Origin: Chryseobacterium candidae
Lineage (GTDB): Bacteria; Bacteroidota; Bacteroidia; Flavobacteriales; Weeksellaceae
Reading direction: 5' to 3'
Assembly (NCBI RefSeq): GCF_004916905.1
Contig: NZ_SDLV01000010.1
Location: 124,001-188,000 of the forward strand
DNA: 64,000 bases
Translations under genes and position numbers: made by a program
Notes under the pieces: generated by a model
The model's input: only the letters and a program-made list of their open reading frames with translations
What the model was told of the DNA's origin: nothing
Databases searched by the model: none
Part shown: positions 26,255-35,067 of the stretch, one piece after another
Position numbering within the stretch: position 1 is the stretch's first letter
Layout: each line of letters starts with the position of its first letter

Positions 26255-26914
26255 ATGAGTATTAAAGAAAATTATAAAACTATAAAAGACCAGCTCCCAT
26301 CGGATGTCCAGCTGGTTGCTGTTTCAAAAACACATCCGGCTTCTGCAGTACAGGAAGTATACGATCTTGGACAAAAGGTTTTTGGAGAAAACAAAGTACA
26401 GGAACTGATGGAAAAAGCCCCTCATCTTCCTCAGGATATACAATGGCATCTGATTGGTCACTTACAGACCAACAAAGTGAAATACATTGCTTCCTTCATA
26501 GATACCATACAAAGTGTGGATTCTGAAAAATTATTAACAGAAATCAATAAAGAAGCAGGAAAGAATAACAGAATCATTAAAGTTCTTCTGCAGGTAAAAA
26601 TTGCAGCTGAAGAAAGCAAGTTCGGGCTTGATATTTCCGAAGCCAAAGATCTTTTCCAACAATACACTGAAGGCAGATTTCCTCATGTTGAAGTTACCGG
26701 ACTGATGGGAATGGCTACATTCACTGACGATGAGCAGCAGGTTAGAAATGAATTTTTAACATTAAAGATGCTTTTTGATGAATTAAATCAATTAAAAACT
26801 TTAAATACCTTATCAATGGGAATGAGTGACGATTTCCCTATAGCCATTGAGTGTGGGGCTAACTCTGTAAGGGTTGGATCTGCCATTTTTGGGAGAAGAG
26901 ACTACTCCAAATAG
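26255..26914 (+). CDS. YggS-type PLP-binding homeostasis protein
   Basis: This 219-residue fold-type III PLP protein binds the cofactor at Lys25 in AVSKTHP. Family text is abundant: FGENKVQELMEKA, WHLIGHLQTNKVKYI, GLMGMATFTDD, LSMGMSDDFPIAIECGANSVRVGSAIFG. It controls PLP supply and amino-acid pools in the cytoplasm and is not known to be catalytic. The start follows GAAATTTGCAACT, close to the promoter of the next gene in sequence. It is slightly shorter than E. coli YggS. Confidence 0.93.
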   Translation: MSIKENYKTIKDQLPSDVQLVAVSKTHPASAVQEVYDLGQKVFGENKVQELMEKAPHLPQDIQWHLIGHLQTNKVKYIASFIDTIQSVDSEKLLTEINKEAGKNNRIIKVLLQVKIAAEESKFGLDISEAKDLFQQYTEGRFPHVEVTGLMGMATFTDDEQQVRNEFLTLKMLFDELNQLKTLNTLSMGMSDDFPIAIECGANSVRVGSAIFGRRDYSK

Positions 26915-26957
26915 AATATTTAGGTACAGTTTTTGCTAATAATTGAAACAAAAAATT

Positions 26958-26965
26958 TAAATTTG
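26958..26965 (+). promoter_or_regulatory. -7 element (TAAATTTG) directly before the response regulator
   Basis: TAAATTTG is followed by CAACT and then the ATG at 26971. The transcript should start at or within a few bases of the start codon. Confidence 0.5.
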
Positions 26966-26970
26966 CAACT

Positions 26971-28155
26971 ATGCAAAAAATCCTTATAGTAGAAGACGAA
27001 AAAGCAATCTCGGGAGTACTTCACAGTATTCTTTCGGATGAACTCACCGATTATGAATTTGTTATCGCCGAAGATGGCCTTGAAGGTTACAAACAGGTAG
27101 AAAAAGAAGATTTCGCACTGGTGATTTCCGATATTAAGATGCCTAAAGTTTCAGGAACCGAACTTTTGAAGCAAAGCCTTGCATTAAAACCAGAAACTAC
27201 TTTTATCATGATCTCAGGCCACGCAGATATTGATTCTGCCGTTTCCTGTTTAAAGGAGGGTGCATACGATTTTATCTCCAAACCAATTGATATCAACAGA
27301 TTGATTACAAGTGTGAAAAACGCATTGGTTAAAGAGACTCTGAAGAAAGAAAACAAAAATCTTCAGACTGAAAATAAAACCTTAAAGAAAAAAGTAAGCA
27401 AAAAATACCAGATGATTGGTACATCTCCTGCTCTTCAAAAGATTCAGGATATGATCGAAAAGGTAGCCGTTTCCGACGCCAGAGTTCTGATCACAGGACC
27501 TAACGGTGCAGGAAAAGAGCTGGTTGCTCATGCTATCCATAATCAGAGTGACCGGGCAAGAGGTCCTATGATAGAAGTAAACTGTGCTGCGATTCCGTCT
27601 GAACTAATTGAATCTGAACTTTTCGGGCATGTAAAAGGATCTTTTACGGGGGCTATTAAAGATAAGCAGGGAAAATTTGAGCAGGCAAATGGTGGTACTA
27701 TCTTCCTTGATGAGATTGGAGATATGAGCCTTATTGCTCAGGCTAAAGTACTGAGAGCGCTACAGGAAAGCAAAGTTTCTCCTGTGGGAAGTGATAAAGA
27801 AATCAAAGTTGATGTAAGAGTAATTGCAGCAACGAATAAAAATATGCAGAAAGAAATTGAGGAAGGAAAATTCAGAGAAGATCTTTACCACAGACTTTCT
27901 GTTATTGAAATCTATGTTCCGCCATTGGATGAAAGAAAAGAGGACATCAAATTATTGGTTGAGCATTTTTCAGGCATGATTGCTGATGAGCATGGTACTG
28001 CTACGAAAAAGTTTGATGATAAAGCTATTGATGCTTTAAAAGCACTTTCATGGACTGGAAATATCAGAGAGTTAAGGAATGTTGTCGAGAGATTGATTAT
28101 TCTTGGTGGAAACACTGTTTCTGAAGGTGACGTTGCAAGTTTTGTAAGGAAATAA
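26971..28155 (+). CDS. Response regulator with sigma-54-type AAA+ domain but no DNA-binding domain
   Basis: This 394-residue protein has a receiver domain (~1-120, phospho-acceptor Asp54 in VISDIKMP) and a coiled-coil linker (~120-145). The AAA+ domain has Walker A GPNGAGKE (~176-183), GSFTGA at 223-228 (usually GAFTGA), Walker B GGTIFLDEIGD and the C-terminal WTGNIRELRNVVERL. It stops there, lacking the Fis-type helix-turn-helix that NtrC relatives use to bind enhancers. It may activate from solution, pair with another regulator or act on another target. No sensor kinase is adjacent. A strong terminator follows. Confidence 0.9.
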   Translation: MQKILIVEDEKAISGVLHSILSDELTDYEFVIAEDGLEGYKQVEKEDFALVISDIKMPKVSGTELLKQSLALKPETTFIMISGHADIDSAVSCLKEGAYDFISKPIDINRLITSVKNALVKETLKKENKNLQTENKTLKKKVSKKYQMIGTSPALQKIQDMIEKVAVSDARVLITGPNGAGKELVAHAIHNQSDRARGPMIEVNCAAIPSELIESELFGHVKGSFTGAIKDKQGKFEQANGGTIFLDEIGDMSLIAQAKVLRALQESKVSPVGSDKEIKVDVRVIAATNKNMQKEIEEGKFREDLYHRLSVIEIYVPPLDERKEDIKLLVEHFSGMIADEHGTATKKFDDKAIDALKALSWTGNIRELRNVVERLIILGGNTVSEGDVASFVRK

Positions 28156-28180
28156 TAAACTATTATTTACCATATTATAA

Positions 28181-28215
28181 AAATTTGCAGTGTTACCACT
28201 GCAAATTTTTTTTTT
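28181..28215 (+). terminator. Terminator of the response regulator
   Basis: A perfect 12-base stem AAATTTGCAGTG/CACTGCAAATTT with a TTAC loop is followed by a run of T to 28215. Confidence 0.9.
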
Positions 28216-28256
28216 GACCCTATTTGAATGATAAACTATATGAATCTTAAAATATT

Positions 28257-29618
28257 ATGAACTTTTTAAACAAAAACTATACAAAGGAATGCCTGACTTT
28301 GGCTCTGCCTGTGATGCTTACCCAGGTGGGGCAGGTTTCAGTAAACTTATTCGACAATATTATTGTCGGAAAACTGTTGGGTGCTGATGCACTGGCATCC
28401 GTTTCATTGGGAAATGCTGTTTTTTTCTCCATATTTGTGTTAGCCCTGGGGTTTTCATTCGCCATACCGCCATTGGTTTCGGAGGCGCATTCCAAAGAGG
28501 ATCATGCTACGATCAATTCTGTATTCAGCCACGGTTTTATTATCAATATGTCTGTCGGAATTATTCTGATGGTCATTCTCCTTTTGGGAATGCCACTCCT
28601 CTATCATTCGGGACAGCCTGCCAAGATTATTCCTGATACCGTAGGTTTCTTAAGTATTATGGTAGTCAGTATGATTCCATTCATGGCATTTCAGACGCTT
28701 CGTGAAGTTTCTGAAGGTTTATCCTATACCATTGGAGTTACCAAAGCAACCATTATTGCGAATATCATCAATATTGCCTTAAACTATGTCTTTATCAAAG
28801 GACTTTGGGGAATTCCGGCAATGGGGGTACAGGGATCCGCACTGGCCACCTTGATTTCCAGAATCTTCATGGTGGTTTTCCTTTATTTTGTGTTGGTAAA
28901 AGAAGAAAGAACAAGACGTTATATCAAGGACTTTTCTTTAAAAATTCAGGATTTCTCAAAGCAGATGTTTGATAAAATGGTGAGACTTGGATTACCTACA
29001 GCTTTACAGATGTTCTTTGAAGTAACCGCTTTTGCCGGAGCTGCTTTTATCTGTGGACTGATCTCTGCTCACGATATTGCTTCTCACCAGATTGCTTTAA
29101 GCATGGCTTCATTTACCTTCAATTTATGTGTAGGCTTCAGTGTTGCCTCTACGGTAATGATTGGCAGAAAACTGGGGGAACAGAATTTTGTGGAACTGAG
29201 AAAAGTAGGAATCAACAACCTGAAAATTGCCTTTATTTTCATGTGTATCTGTGGATTGGTATTTATTTTAGGCAGAAATATCCTTCCGACTTTCTTCACG
29301 AAAAAAGAAGAAGTGGAAGTTATTACCCTGGCTGCAAAACTGATGATCATCGCTGCTTTATTCCAGCTTTCTGATGGAATTCAGGTAACAGCTTTGGGAA
29401 TGCTGAGAGGTTTGCAGGATGTGAAAATTCCTTCTATTTATACCTTCATTGCCTATTGGGTAATTACTATTCCATTAGGATATTTCTTCTGTGTTACTTT
29501 GGAAATGGGCGCATTCGGAATGTGGATTGCACTTGGGCTGGGATTAACAGTCTCCGCTGTTTTCCTGGTGAAACGATTCCTGAATATGTCTGCGAAAAGA
29601 ATTAAGCAGAATTCATAA
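28257..29618 (+). CDS. MATE family multidrug efflux transporter
   Basis: This 453-residue protein has 12 hydrophobic segments in two similar halves. MATE features include LALPVMLTQVGQ, NLFDNIIVGKLLGADALASV and, in the second half, LGLPTALQMFFEVTAF. The family exports cationic drugs, often coupled to Na+ or H+. It is an inner-membrane protein. It follows the response regulator but has a terminator before it and its own after it, so it is probably transcribed alone. Confidence 0.92.
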   Translation: MNFLNKNYTKECLTLALPVMLTQVGQVSVNLFDNIIVGKLLGADALASVSLGNAVFFSIFVLALGFSFAIPPLVSEAHSKEDHATINSVFSHGFIINMSVGIILMVILLLGMPLLYHSGQPAKIIPDTVGFLSIMVVSMIPFMAFQTLREVSEGLSYTIGVTKATIIANIINIALNYVFIKGLWGIPAMGVQGSALATLISRIFMVVFLYFVLVKEERTRRYIKDFSLKIQDFSKQMFDKMVRLGLPTALQMFFEVTAFAGAAFICGLISAHDIASHQIALSMASFTFNLCVGFSVASTVMIGRKLGEQNFVELRKVGINNLKIAFIFMCICGLVFILGRNILPTFFTKKEEVEVITLAAKLMIIAALFQLSDGIQVTALGMLRGLQDVKIPSIYTFIAYWVITIPLGYFFCVTLEMGAFGMWIALGLGLTVSAVFLVKRFLNMSAKRIKQNS

Positions 29619-29621
29619 AAC

Positions 29622-29656
29622 AAAATAGCTGTTTCAGATTTGAGACAGCTATTTTT
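29622..29656 (+). terminator. Terminator of the MATE gene
   Basis: The stem AAAATAGCTGTTTC / GAGACAGCTATTTT with one G-T wobble and a T run lies just past the stop. Confidence 0.82.
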
Positions 29657-29678
29657 ATATTCTTTCGCTTTTTTGCTT

Positions 29679-29709
29679 AACCGCAGATTTCACGGATGAG
29701 CACAGATGA
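29679..29709. repeat. CGCAGATT-type degenerate intergenic repeat
   Basis: The words CGCAGATTTCACGGATGAG and CACAGATGA follow the MATE terminator. They share words with 608-640 and 42652-42724 and look like relics of a dispersed repeat. Confidence 0.35.
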
Positions 29710-29791
29710 TTGTGCATAATTCTTTTTTATAGATTAAATGATTATAAACCTGTTTTACAAGTTTATCTTTTCTCTTTCTCCACAATTATAA

Positions 29792-30295
29792 TTAATCTAT
29801 TCTTTTTCCTAAAATCTTCAGACTTCTCTCCACGCCATCCAGAATCGCTACATTAGGAAGACTTCCCCAATCTTCAAATCCAAAATGCCTGAACAGTTTT
29901 AAACTGGGTTCATTATGAAGGAAAATAAGCGCTACAAGGTTTTTTACTCCAAACTTTCCGGCGTTATCAATGCAATACTGAAGAATAGTTTTTCCATACC
30001 CTTTTCCTCTGGAGGTTTCATCCAGATAAATGCTCACTTCTACCGTACCATTGTAAGCCGCTCTTTCATGGAATGAACTGAAACTTACCCAACCAACGGT
30101 TTGCTCCTGGCTATCTTCAACTACCCAAAGAGGTCTTGTCTGAGGATTGTGTTCTTCAAACCACTTTAGTTTACTTTCTACAGAGACTTCTTCCATATCT
30201 GCAGTGACCATTCTTGAAGCAATGGTTGAGTTGTAGATGGCCACGATTTTATTTAAATCTGCCAACTCAGCATTTCTGAATTTTAATGTTTCCAT
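29792..30295 (-). CDS. GNAT N-acetyltransferase, phosphinothricin-acetyltransferase-like
   Basis: This 167-residue GNAT protein has the acetyl-CoA pyrophosphate-binding loop SRGKGYGKTIL. The N-terminal RNAELADLNKIVAIYNSTI, the FEEHNPQTRPLWVVE segment and FRHFGFEDWG fit the phosphinothricin/methionine sulfoximine acetyltransferase branch. It acetylates small amine compounds in the cytoplasm; the natural substrate is unknown. The gene is convergent with the MATE gene. Confidence 0.88.
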   Translation of the reverse strand: METLKFRNAELADLNKIVAIYNSTIASRMVTADMEEVSVESKLKWFEEHNPQTRPLWVVEDSQEQTVGWVSFSSFHERAAYNGTVEVSIYLDETSRGKGYGKTILQYCIDNAGKFGVKNLVALIFLHNEPSLKLFRHFGFEDWGSLPNVAILDGVERSLKILGKRID

Positions 30296-30323
30296 GAATA
30301 TTGTAATTCAACTTATTCTCATA

Positions 30324-30331
30324 CAAAAATA
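30324..30331 (-). promoter_or_regulatory. -7 element (TATTTTTG) for the GNAT gene
   Basis: A minus-strand TATTTTTG lies 28 bases before the ATG at 30295. Confidence 0.4.
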
Positions 30332-30448
30332 CTAAATTTTAAAAACACCCTTTCAAAACACATACTTAATTTATTAAATTTTAATATTTAAACCAGCATA
30401 CCCCTTTGAAATACTATCAAAACACAAGACATTGTATTTGCGAAAAAA

Positions 30449-31012
30449 TTATTTCAAATCTTTTAAAATTCTATTTAAACTTCTTACTGCAATTCCGAGG
30501 TAAGCCGCCATATCTTCTTTGGAAATCTGAATATTCTGCTTAGACTGCATTTGAAGCAATTGTTTTAAAGTATGTTCTACCGTATAGAGTTGTTGATAGG
30601 AAGCTCTGCTGGATGTATTGATAATTCGTTCCGCAAAAGACTCTAAAAGAAGATTATTCAGTGCGAGATCATTTTTTATCAAAGATCTGAAAGCAGGAAT
30701 TTTTACTGCGTATGCTTCAACTTCCGTAAGAGCCTCAATACTACACAGGCAGTTTATATTTTTAATCAATTCCACTTCACCGATTATTTCTCCACTTCCC
30801 AGAAACTCAACAATATATTCTTTTCCGTTCTCTTCTACTAAATAACATTTGACAATGCCTTCTTTAATCAGCATGACATGAGAAAGCTGATGATCCTGTA
30901 TAAGCACTTTATCCCCTGCAGAAAAGAGTTTTACTATAATATTATCACTATCATTCTGCTTTTCATACAGATCATTGAGATAGTTTAAAAATGCCTGATT
31001 CGTTCTTAACAT
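30449..31012 (-). CDS. Crp/Fnr family transcriptional regulator
   Basis: The first ATG is at 31012, giving 187 residues; the longer frame uses a TTG. A cyclic-nucleotide-binding-type beta-barrel (~20-120, FSAGDKVLIQDHQ, EFLGSGEIIGEVELI) is followed by a Crp-type winged helix (KEDMAAYLGIAVRSLNRILKDL). The Arg and Ser contacts for cAMP are not obvious, so the ligand is unknown. It is divergent from the HAD hydrolase gene and may regulate it. Confidence 0.88.
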   Translation of the reverse strand: MLRTNQAFLNYLNDLYEKQNDSDNIIVKLFSAGDKVLIQDHQLSHVMLIKEGIVKCYLVEENGKEYIVEFLGSGEIIGEVELIKNINCLCSIEALTEVEAYAVKIPAFRSLIKNDLALNNLLLESFAERIINTSSRASYQQLYTVEHTLKQLLQMQSKQNIQISKEDMAAYLGIAVRSLNRILKDLK

Positions 31013-31088
31013 ATTCACCCGGGACAAATGTCCTTTTGTTATTGAGTTTTTATATTGAATTTTGCGGAAAGAAAATTACAAAACAAAA

Positions 31089-31778
31089 ATGAATAATCAT
31101 ATTACTACGATTGCCTTTGATGCAGATGACACACTTTGGATCAACGAACCTTATTTTCAGGAAGCAGAAAAAGAATTCTGCAGGCTGCTTGAAGATTATC
31201 TTCCACAGCATTCAATATCACAGGAATTGTTTAAAACAGAAATGCAGAATCTTCATTTATATGGCTATGGAGTAAAAGGATTTATGCTTTGCATGATTGA
31301 AACCATCGGTAGAGTTTCTAATAATACAGCATCATTGGAACTAGTAAACAAAGCTATCCAGCTAGGTCAGGAACTTCTTCAGAAACCCATTGAATTGCTT
31401 GATGGCGTTACTGAAACCCTTGAAAGCTTAAAGGGAAAATACAGACTGGTTGTCGCTACAAAAGGGGATCTTCTGGATCAGGAACGTAAACTTAAAAATT
31501 CGGGATTACAGGATTATTTTCATCACATTGAAATCATGAGTGACAAAAAAGAACACGATTACAAAAAGCTTTTGAAACATCTGGACTGCCAGCCTGAAAA
31601 CTTTCTGATGCTTGGAAATTCTATCAAATCAGATGTTTTACCAGTGTTGGAAATTGGAGGATCTGCCGCTCATATTCCTTATCATATCACCTGGAGTCAT
31701 GAACAGCATGATGTAAACCTGGAACATCCGAATTTTATGGAGCTTAAGAGTATTGATGAGATTTTGAAGCGCTTTTAA
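31089..31778 (+). CDS. HAD superfamily hydrolase
   Basis: The first ATG, at 31089, gives 229 residues. HAD motifs: FDADDTLW (catalytic Asp residues, with an extra Ala-Asp step), VVATKGD for motif II, a Lys in the SDKKEHDYKKLL region and MLGNSIKSDV for motif IV. The cap is of the C1 type. It is a phosphatase on an unknown small phosphate ester. It lies head to head with the Crp/Fnr gene, so shared control is plausible. Confidence 0.85.
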   Translation: MNNHITTIAFDADDTLWINEPYFQEAEKEFCRLLEDYLPQHSISQELFKTEMQNLHLYGYGVKGFMLCMIETIGRVSNNTASLELVNKAIQLGQELLQKPIELLDGVTETLESLKGKYRLVVATKGDLLDQERKLKNSGLQDYFHHIEIMSDKKEHDYKKLLKHLDCQPENFLMLGNSIKSDVLPVLEIGGSAAHIPYHITWSHEQHDVNLEHPNFMELKSIDEILKRF

Positions 31779-31827
31779 CTACAATATAACTAACACCCCA
31801 ACTTCCTTATTATTTTTTTTAATCAAA

Positions 31828-31860
31828 AAAAGAGACTGTTGATAGGAAACAGTCTCTTTT
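31828..31860. terminator. Bidirectional terminator between HAD and S9 peptidase genes
   Basis: A 13-base perfect stem AAAAGAGACTGTT/AACAGTCTCTTTT has A and T runs on both sides. It serves convergent genes. Confidence 0.9.
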
Positions 31861-31865
31861 ATTAT

Positions 31866-34268
31866 TTATTTCTTCAAGCACTTTTCAAGGAACTGATCCT
31901 GCTCCCATAAAAGGTGTAAGATATTTTCTTTCGCCTGGTAACTGTGGGCTTCTTTTGGAAGAAGAACCATTTTTACCGGAGCGCCCAGATTTTTCAATGC
32001 CTGAAAGTATCTTTCAGTCTGCAATGTAAATGTTCCCGGGTTATTATCTGCATCACCGTGAATCAGAAGAAGCGGAGTCTTCATTTTGTCGGCATGCATG
32101 AAAGGAGACATTGTGTTGTAGATTTCCGGAACATCCCAATAGTTTCTCTGCTCACTCTGGAACCCGAATGGTGTCAACGTTCTGTTATAAGCACCACTTC
32201 TTGCAATTCCACATGCAAAGAGGTTAGAATGGGTCAGAAGGTTTGCGGTCATAAATGCACCATAAGAATGTCCTCCTACAGCCACTTTCTTTCTGTCGAT
32301 ATATCCTAAATGATCTACCGCATCAATAGCTGCCGCTGCATTGGCAACCAACTGGGGAATAAAAGTATCATTAGGTTCTGTTTTTCCTTCACCGATAATC
32401 GGGAAAGCGGCATCATCAAGAACAGCATATCCTTTCGTTGTCCAATACACAAAAGATCCGTAATATGGGAAAGTAAAGTCATTCGGGTTTTGTGTGTTCT
32501 GGCCTGCTGTATTCTTATCCTTATATTCAGTTGGATAAGCCCATATTAGCAACGGAAGCTTCTCTTTTTTCGCTTTTCTGTCGTAGTTGGCAGGTAGATA
32601 AAGAGTTCCCGTTAAAGTAACGCCATCATTTCTCTTGTAAGTAATCACTTCTTTGTAAACATCTTTGATGCTTTCAAAAGGATTGGCAAAGTTGGTTACA
32701 GCTTCTGCTTTATTAGATTTAATATTTTTTTTGAAATAATTAGGATAAAGGCTTGGTGACTGTTGAGTCGTAAGGACTTCACCCTTAGAGGCGTTAAGGA
32801 TATCAATAATTTCTTCCTTACCGTTTTTTATATTGGAAGTGTAAAGCCTTTTCTTTTTCAGGGATTTTACATCCATTTCATCAATAAAAGGATGCTGTCC
32901 GTCTTTGGTAAATCCATCTCCGATCAGATAAGCTTTTCCTCCTTTCATATCGATTACATACCGTCCATATTGGTTTTTCGTTGTGTTAAATCTTCCCGGA
33001 TCACTGTATACATCCTGATAATTTCTGTCATCAAAAACTTTAGATTCTCCGTTGTTAATATCTATCAGGTAAGACTTTGTATTTCTTGTGTCATACCAGC
33101 CTTCAGAAACAATCGCATAATGATCATTGGTCCAGACTACATCTTGATATCTCTGCTTGGTTTTAAAGAAGGATTTTGGTGCTGCTGTGAATGGGGCTTC
33201 CCATGTAAATATCTCATCTCTGAAATCTGCTGTTTTAGACTGATCTCCTCCGTCCAAAGCTTCAGCGTAGGTAAGTGTTGCAGGCGCGTCGCTTCTCCAC
33301 CCCATATTTCTTTTCCCGGTTCTTACTGAAGAGAATCCTTTAGGCATGATCTCATTTAAGGGAACATCATTTACTGTTTTCACAATATTTCCTTTCATAT
33401 CATAGACAACCGTTGTGGATGGGAATCTACTGAGCGGAACGATATAGGAAAATGGTTTTTTGATCATAGTAGCCAACATGTAATTTCCATCCGGAGAAAA
33501 ACTTAAGCCGGCATACATATCCTGATCTTTCAGTTTATTAAGATTTCCTGTAAGATCTACCTTATAAATTTCAGAAGCAGTAAGGGTCTCAAAGTTCTTT
33601 TCGTCCTGAGGATTTTTCAAAAGGTCCTGATACGTTCTGTTTTGAGAAACTTTGCCATCTGCTGTTGAAACAATAGGGCCTGTAGGAAGATCTTTAGCGG
33701 CATCTATAAGAACAGCTCTGTTCTGTGGAAGTGTTCTGATCAGGAAACTTTGAGAATCATTATACCATACATAAGGCATTCCCAGATTGGCATTCAGATT
33801 ATCTGCTGTAATTTTTTTGGCAGACGCAGTTTCCATATCCACTACCCAAAGTTCTACTCCTTTAACAGTGGTATTGGTAAAAGCCAGTTTTTTTTCATCC
33901 GGTGAAAAAGAAACGTAGGTAATTTTTGGATTGGATGGCAGATTTTTTACCTGAATTTCATTTTTATCATTGATTTTTCTGATCTTCAGATTATTTGAAT
34001 AAGTTGCAGTGCTAGAAATATTAGTCACCGGATTGATTCTTAGTCCTCCAAGTTTCATTTCCTGCTGGCTGAGATCTTCCAATGTTTTATATGTTGGACG
34101 ATAGGTAAAAACCACCCAGTCTTTTTTGCTGTTCATCAAAACACCCGGAGGTCTGTCATAATCTGCCAGCTTTAAGATCTCAGCAGAAGGTTTTTGATAC
34201 GTAATATTTTCCTGTGCATCATAAAAATTGAGAAATGCCAGAAGGCAAATAGTCAGTTTTATCTTCAT
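31866..34268 (-). CDS. Secreted S9 family (prolyl oligopeptidase-type) serine peptidase
   Basis: This 800-residue protein has a signal peptide (MKIKLTICLLAFLNFYDAQ). A beta-propeller-like N-terminal part (~60-500, with FSPDEKKLAF and FSPDGNYML repeats) precedes an alpha/beta-hydrolase domain. The catalytic triad is visible: Ser668 in GGHSYGAF, Asp741 in HGDADNNP and His775 in KEAHSYQ. The pattern resembles S9 glutamyl endopeptidase/dipeptidyl peptidase relatives of the Bacteroidota periplasm. It probably degrades oligopeptides taken up from outside. Confidence 0.9.
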   Translation of the reverse strand: MKIKLTICLLAFLNFYDAQENITYQKPSAEILKLADYDRPPGVLMNSKKDWVVFTYRPTYKTLEDLSQQEMKLGGLRINPVTNISSTATYSNNLKIRKINDKNEIQVKNLPSNPKITYVSFSPDEKKLAFTNTTVKGVELWVVDMETASAKKITADNLNANLGMPYVWYNDSQSFLIRTLPQNRAVLIDAAKDLPTGPIVSTADGKVSQNRTYQDLLKNPQDEKNFETLTASEIYKVDLTGNLNKLKDQDMYAGLSFSPDGNYMLATMIKKPFSYIVPLSRFPSTTVVYDMKGNIVKTVNDVPLNEIMPKGFSSVRTGKRNMGWRSDAPATLTYAEALDGGDQSKTADFRDEIFTWEAPFTAAPKSFFKTKQRYQDVVWTNDHYAIVSEGWYDTRNTKSYLIDINNGESKVFDDRNYQDVYSDPGRFNTTKNQYGRYVIDMKGGKAYLIGDGFTKDGQHPFIDEMDVKSLKKKRLYTSNIKNGKEEIIDILNASKGEVLTTQQSPSLYPNYFKKNIKSNKAEAVTNFANPFESIKDVYKEVITYKRNDGVTLTGTLYLPANYDRKAKKEKLPLLIWAYPTEYKDKNTAGQNTQNPNDFTFPYYGSFVYWTTKGYAVLDDAAFPIIGEGKTEPNDTFIPQLVANAAAAIDAVDHLGYIDRKKVAVGGHSYGAFMTANLLTHSNLFACGIARSGAYNRTLTPFGFQSEQRNYWDVPEIYNTMSPFMHADKMKTPLLLIHGDADNNPGTFTLQTERYFQALKNLGAPVKMVLLPKEAHSYQAKENILHLLWEQDQFLEKCLKK

Positions 34269-34406
34269 AAAAAATTCATTTTCTACGAATGTAGTGAATT
34301 TTAAAAGAATTTTAACACTGAAAATAAGACTCCTTTTAGTGTCATATTTCTTTTTTTATATTGTTTATCTTACAAATAATAATATGAGAAATTAAAAAAA
34401 ATGATC

Positions 34407-34426
34407 AACGGAGGAAATGCTCCGTT
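34407..34426. other. Short hairpin in the S9-DoxX intergenic stretch
   Basis: AACGGAG and CTCCGTT pair around a six-base loop, without a T run. The 34269-34569 gap otherwise shows only the DoxX terminator; no gene was found. Confidence 0.35.
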
Positions 34427-34517
34427 ATGTGATAACGGTTTGATGGCTTGCAGAGTAAGAGATGAAAACAGAGCTCTGATCTGAAAATGCTTACCACAGT
34501 GCAATTATTAATAACAG

Positions 34518-34550
34518 AAAAGGCACTTCACGAAATGAAGTACCTTCTTT
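34518..34550 (-). terminator. Terminator of the DoxX gene
   Basis: The arms AAAAGGCACTTCA and TGAAGTACCTTCTTT pair with one mismatch around CGAAA. On the minus strand a T run follows. Confidence 0.7.
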
Positions 34551-34569
34551 ATTTTGTGTTGTTGTAAAA

Positions 34570-34998
34570 TTACCAGTCTGAAGCTCTTTTTCTTCTTTCA
34601 ATCATATGATCTACTGAAAATTTTCCAGCCCCAATTACCATAAGCAAAAGATAAACGGAAAGATAGATAAGGCTCATTTCTCTTTTTTCGAATGGATCTG
34701 CTCCATGTACTACAAAAGCAGCAATGATCATGGTAAAGATCAGAAATCCCAGAGAAATTCTTGTAAAAAGTCCTAATATCAGTAGTATTGAACATACAAA
34801 CTCAGCAAAAACCGTCAGAATCAGAGATACCTGCGGTCCTAATCCCATAAAATCAAAAAACTCAATTTTACCACCTGCCAATAGCATCTGAAGCTTTGGA
34901 AAACCATGAGAAAGCATGGCAAAACCAACAAACACTCTCACAGCCAGTAAAATAATATCTTTAGGTATTGAGCTGAAATTTGAATTATTATAGTTCAT
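34570..34998 (-). CDS. DoxX family membrane protein
   Basis: This 142-residue protein has four hydrophobic segments. Family features are LAVRVFVGFAMLSHGFPKL, then GLGPQVSLILTVFAEFVCSILLILGLFTR and a HGADPF loop. The DoxX family includes subunits associated with quinone oxidoreductases and uncharacterised membrane proteins. Its position, one gene after era, suggests no particular partner. Function uncertain. Confidence 0.88.
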   Translation of the reverse strand: MNYNNSNFSSIPKDIILLAVRVFVGFAMLSHGFPKLQMLLAGGKIEFFDFMGLGPQVSLILTVFAEFVCSILLILGLFTRISLGFLIFTMIIAAFVVHGADPFEKREMSLIYLSVYLLLMVIGAGKFSVDHMIERRKRASDW

Positions 34999-35067
34999 GT
35001 ACTAAAAAATTTACACTAAGGTACTAAAAAAATCTGTTAATACAACGGGATTACAGGCTATTTTAGT

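Noticed and set aside
31012..31089. TTG starts upstream of the Crp/Fnr and HAD genes
   Set aside because: Good ATG codons follow within 27 bases and match the expected protein starts.
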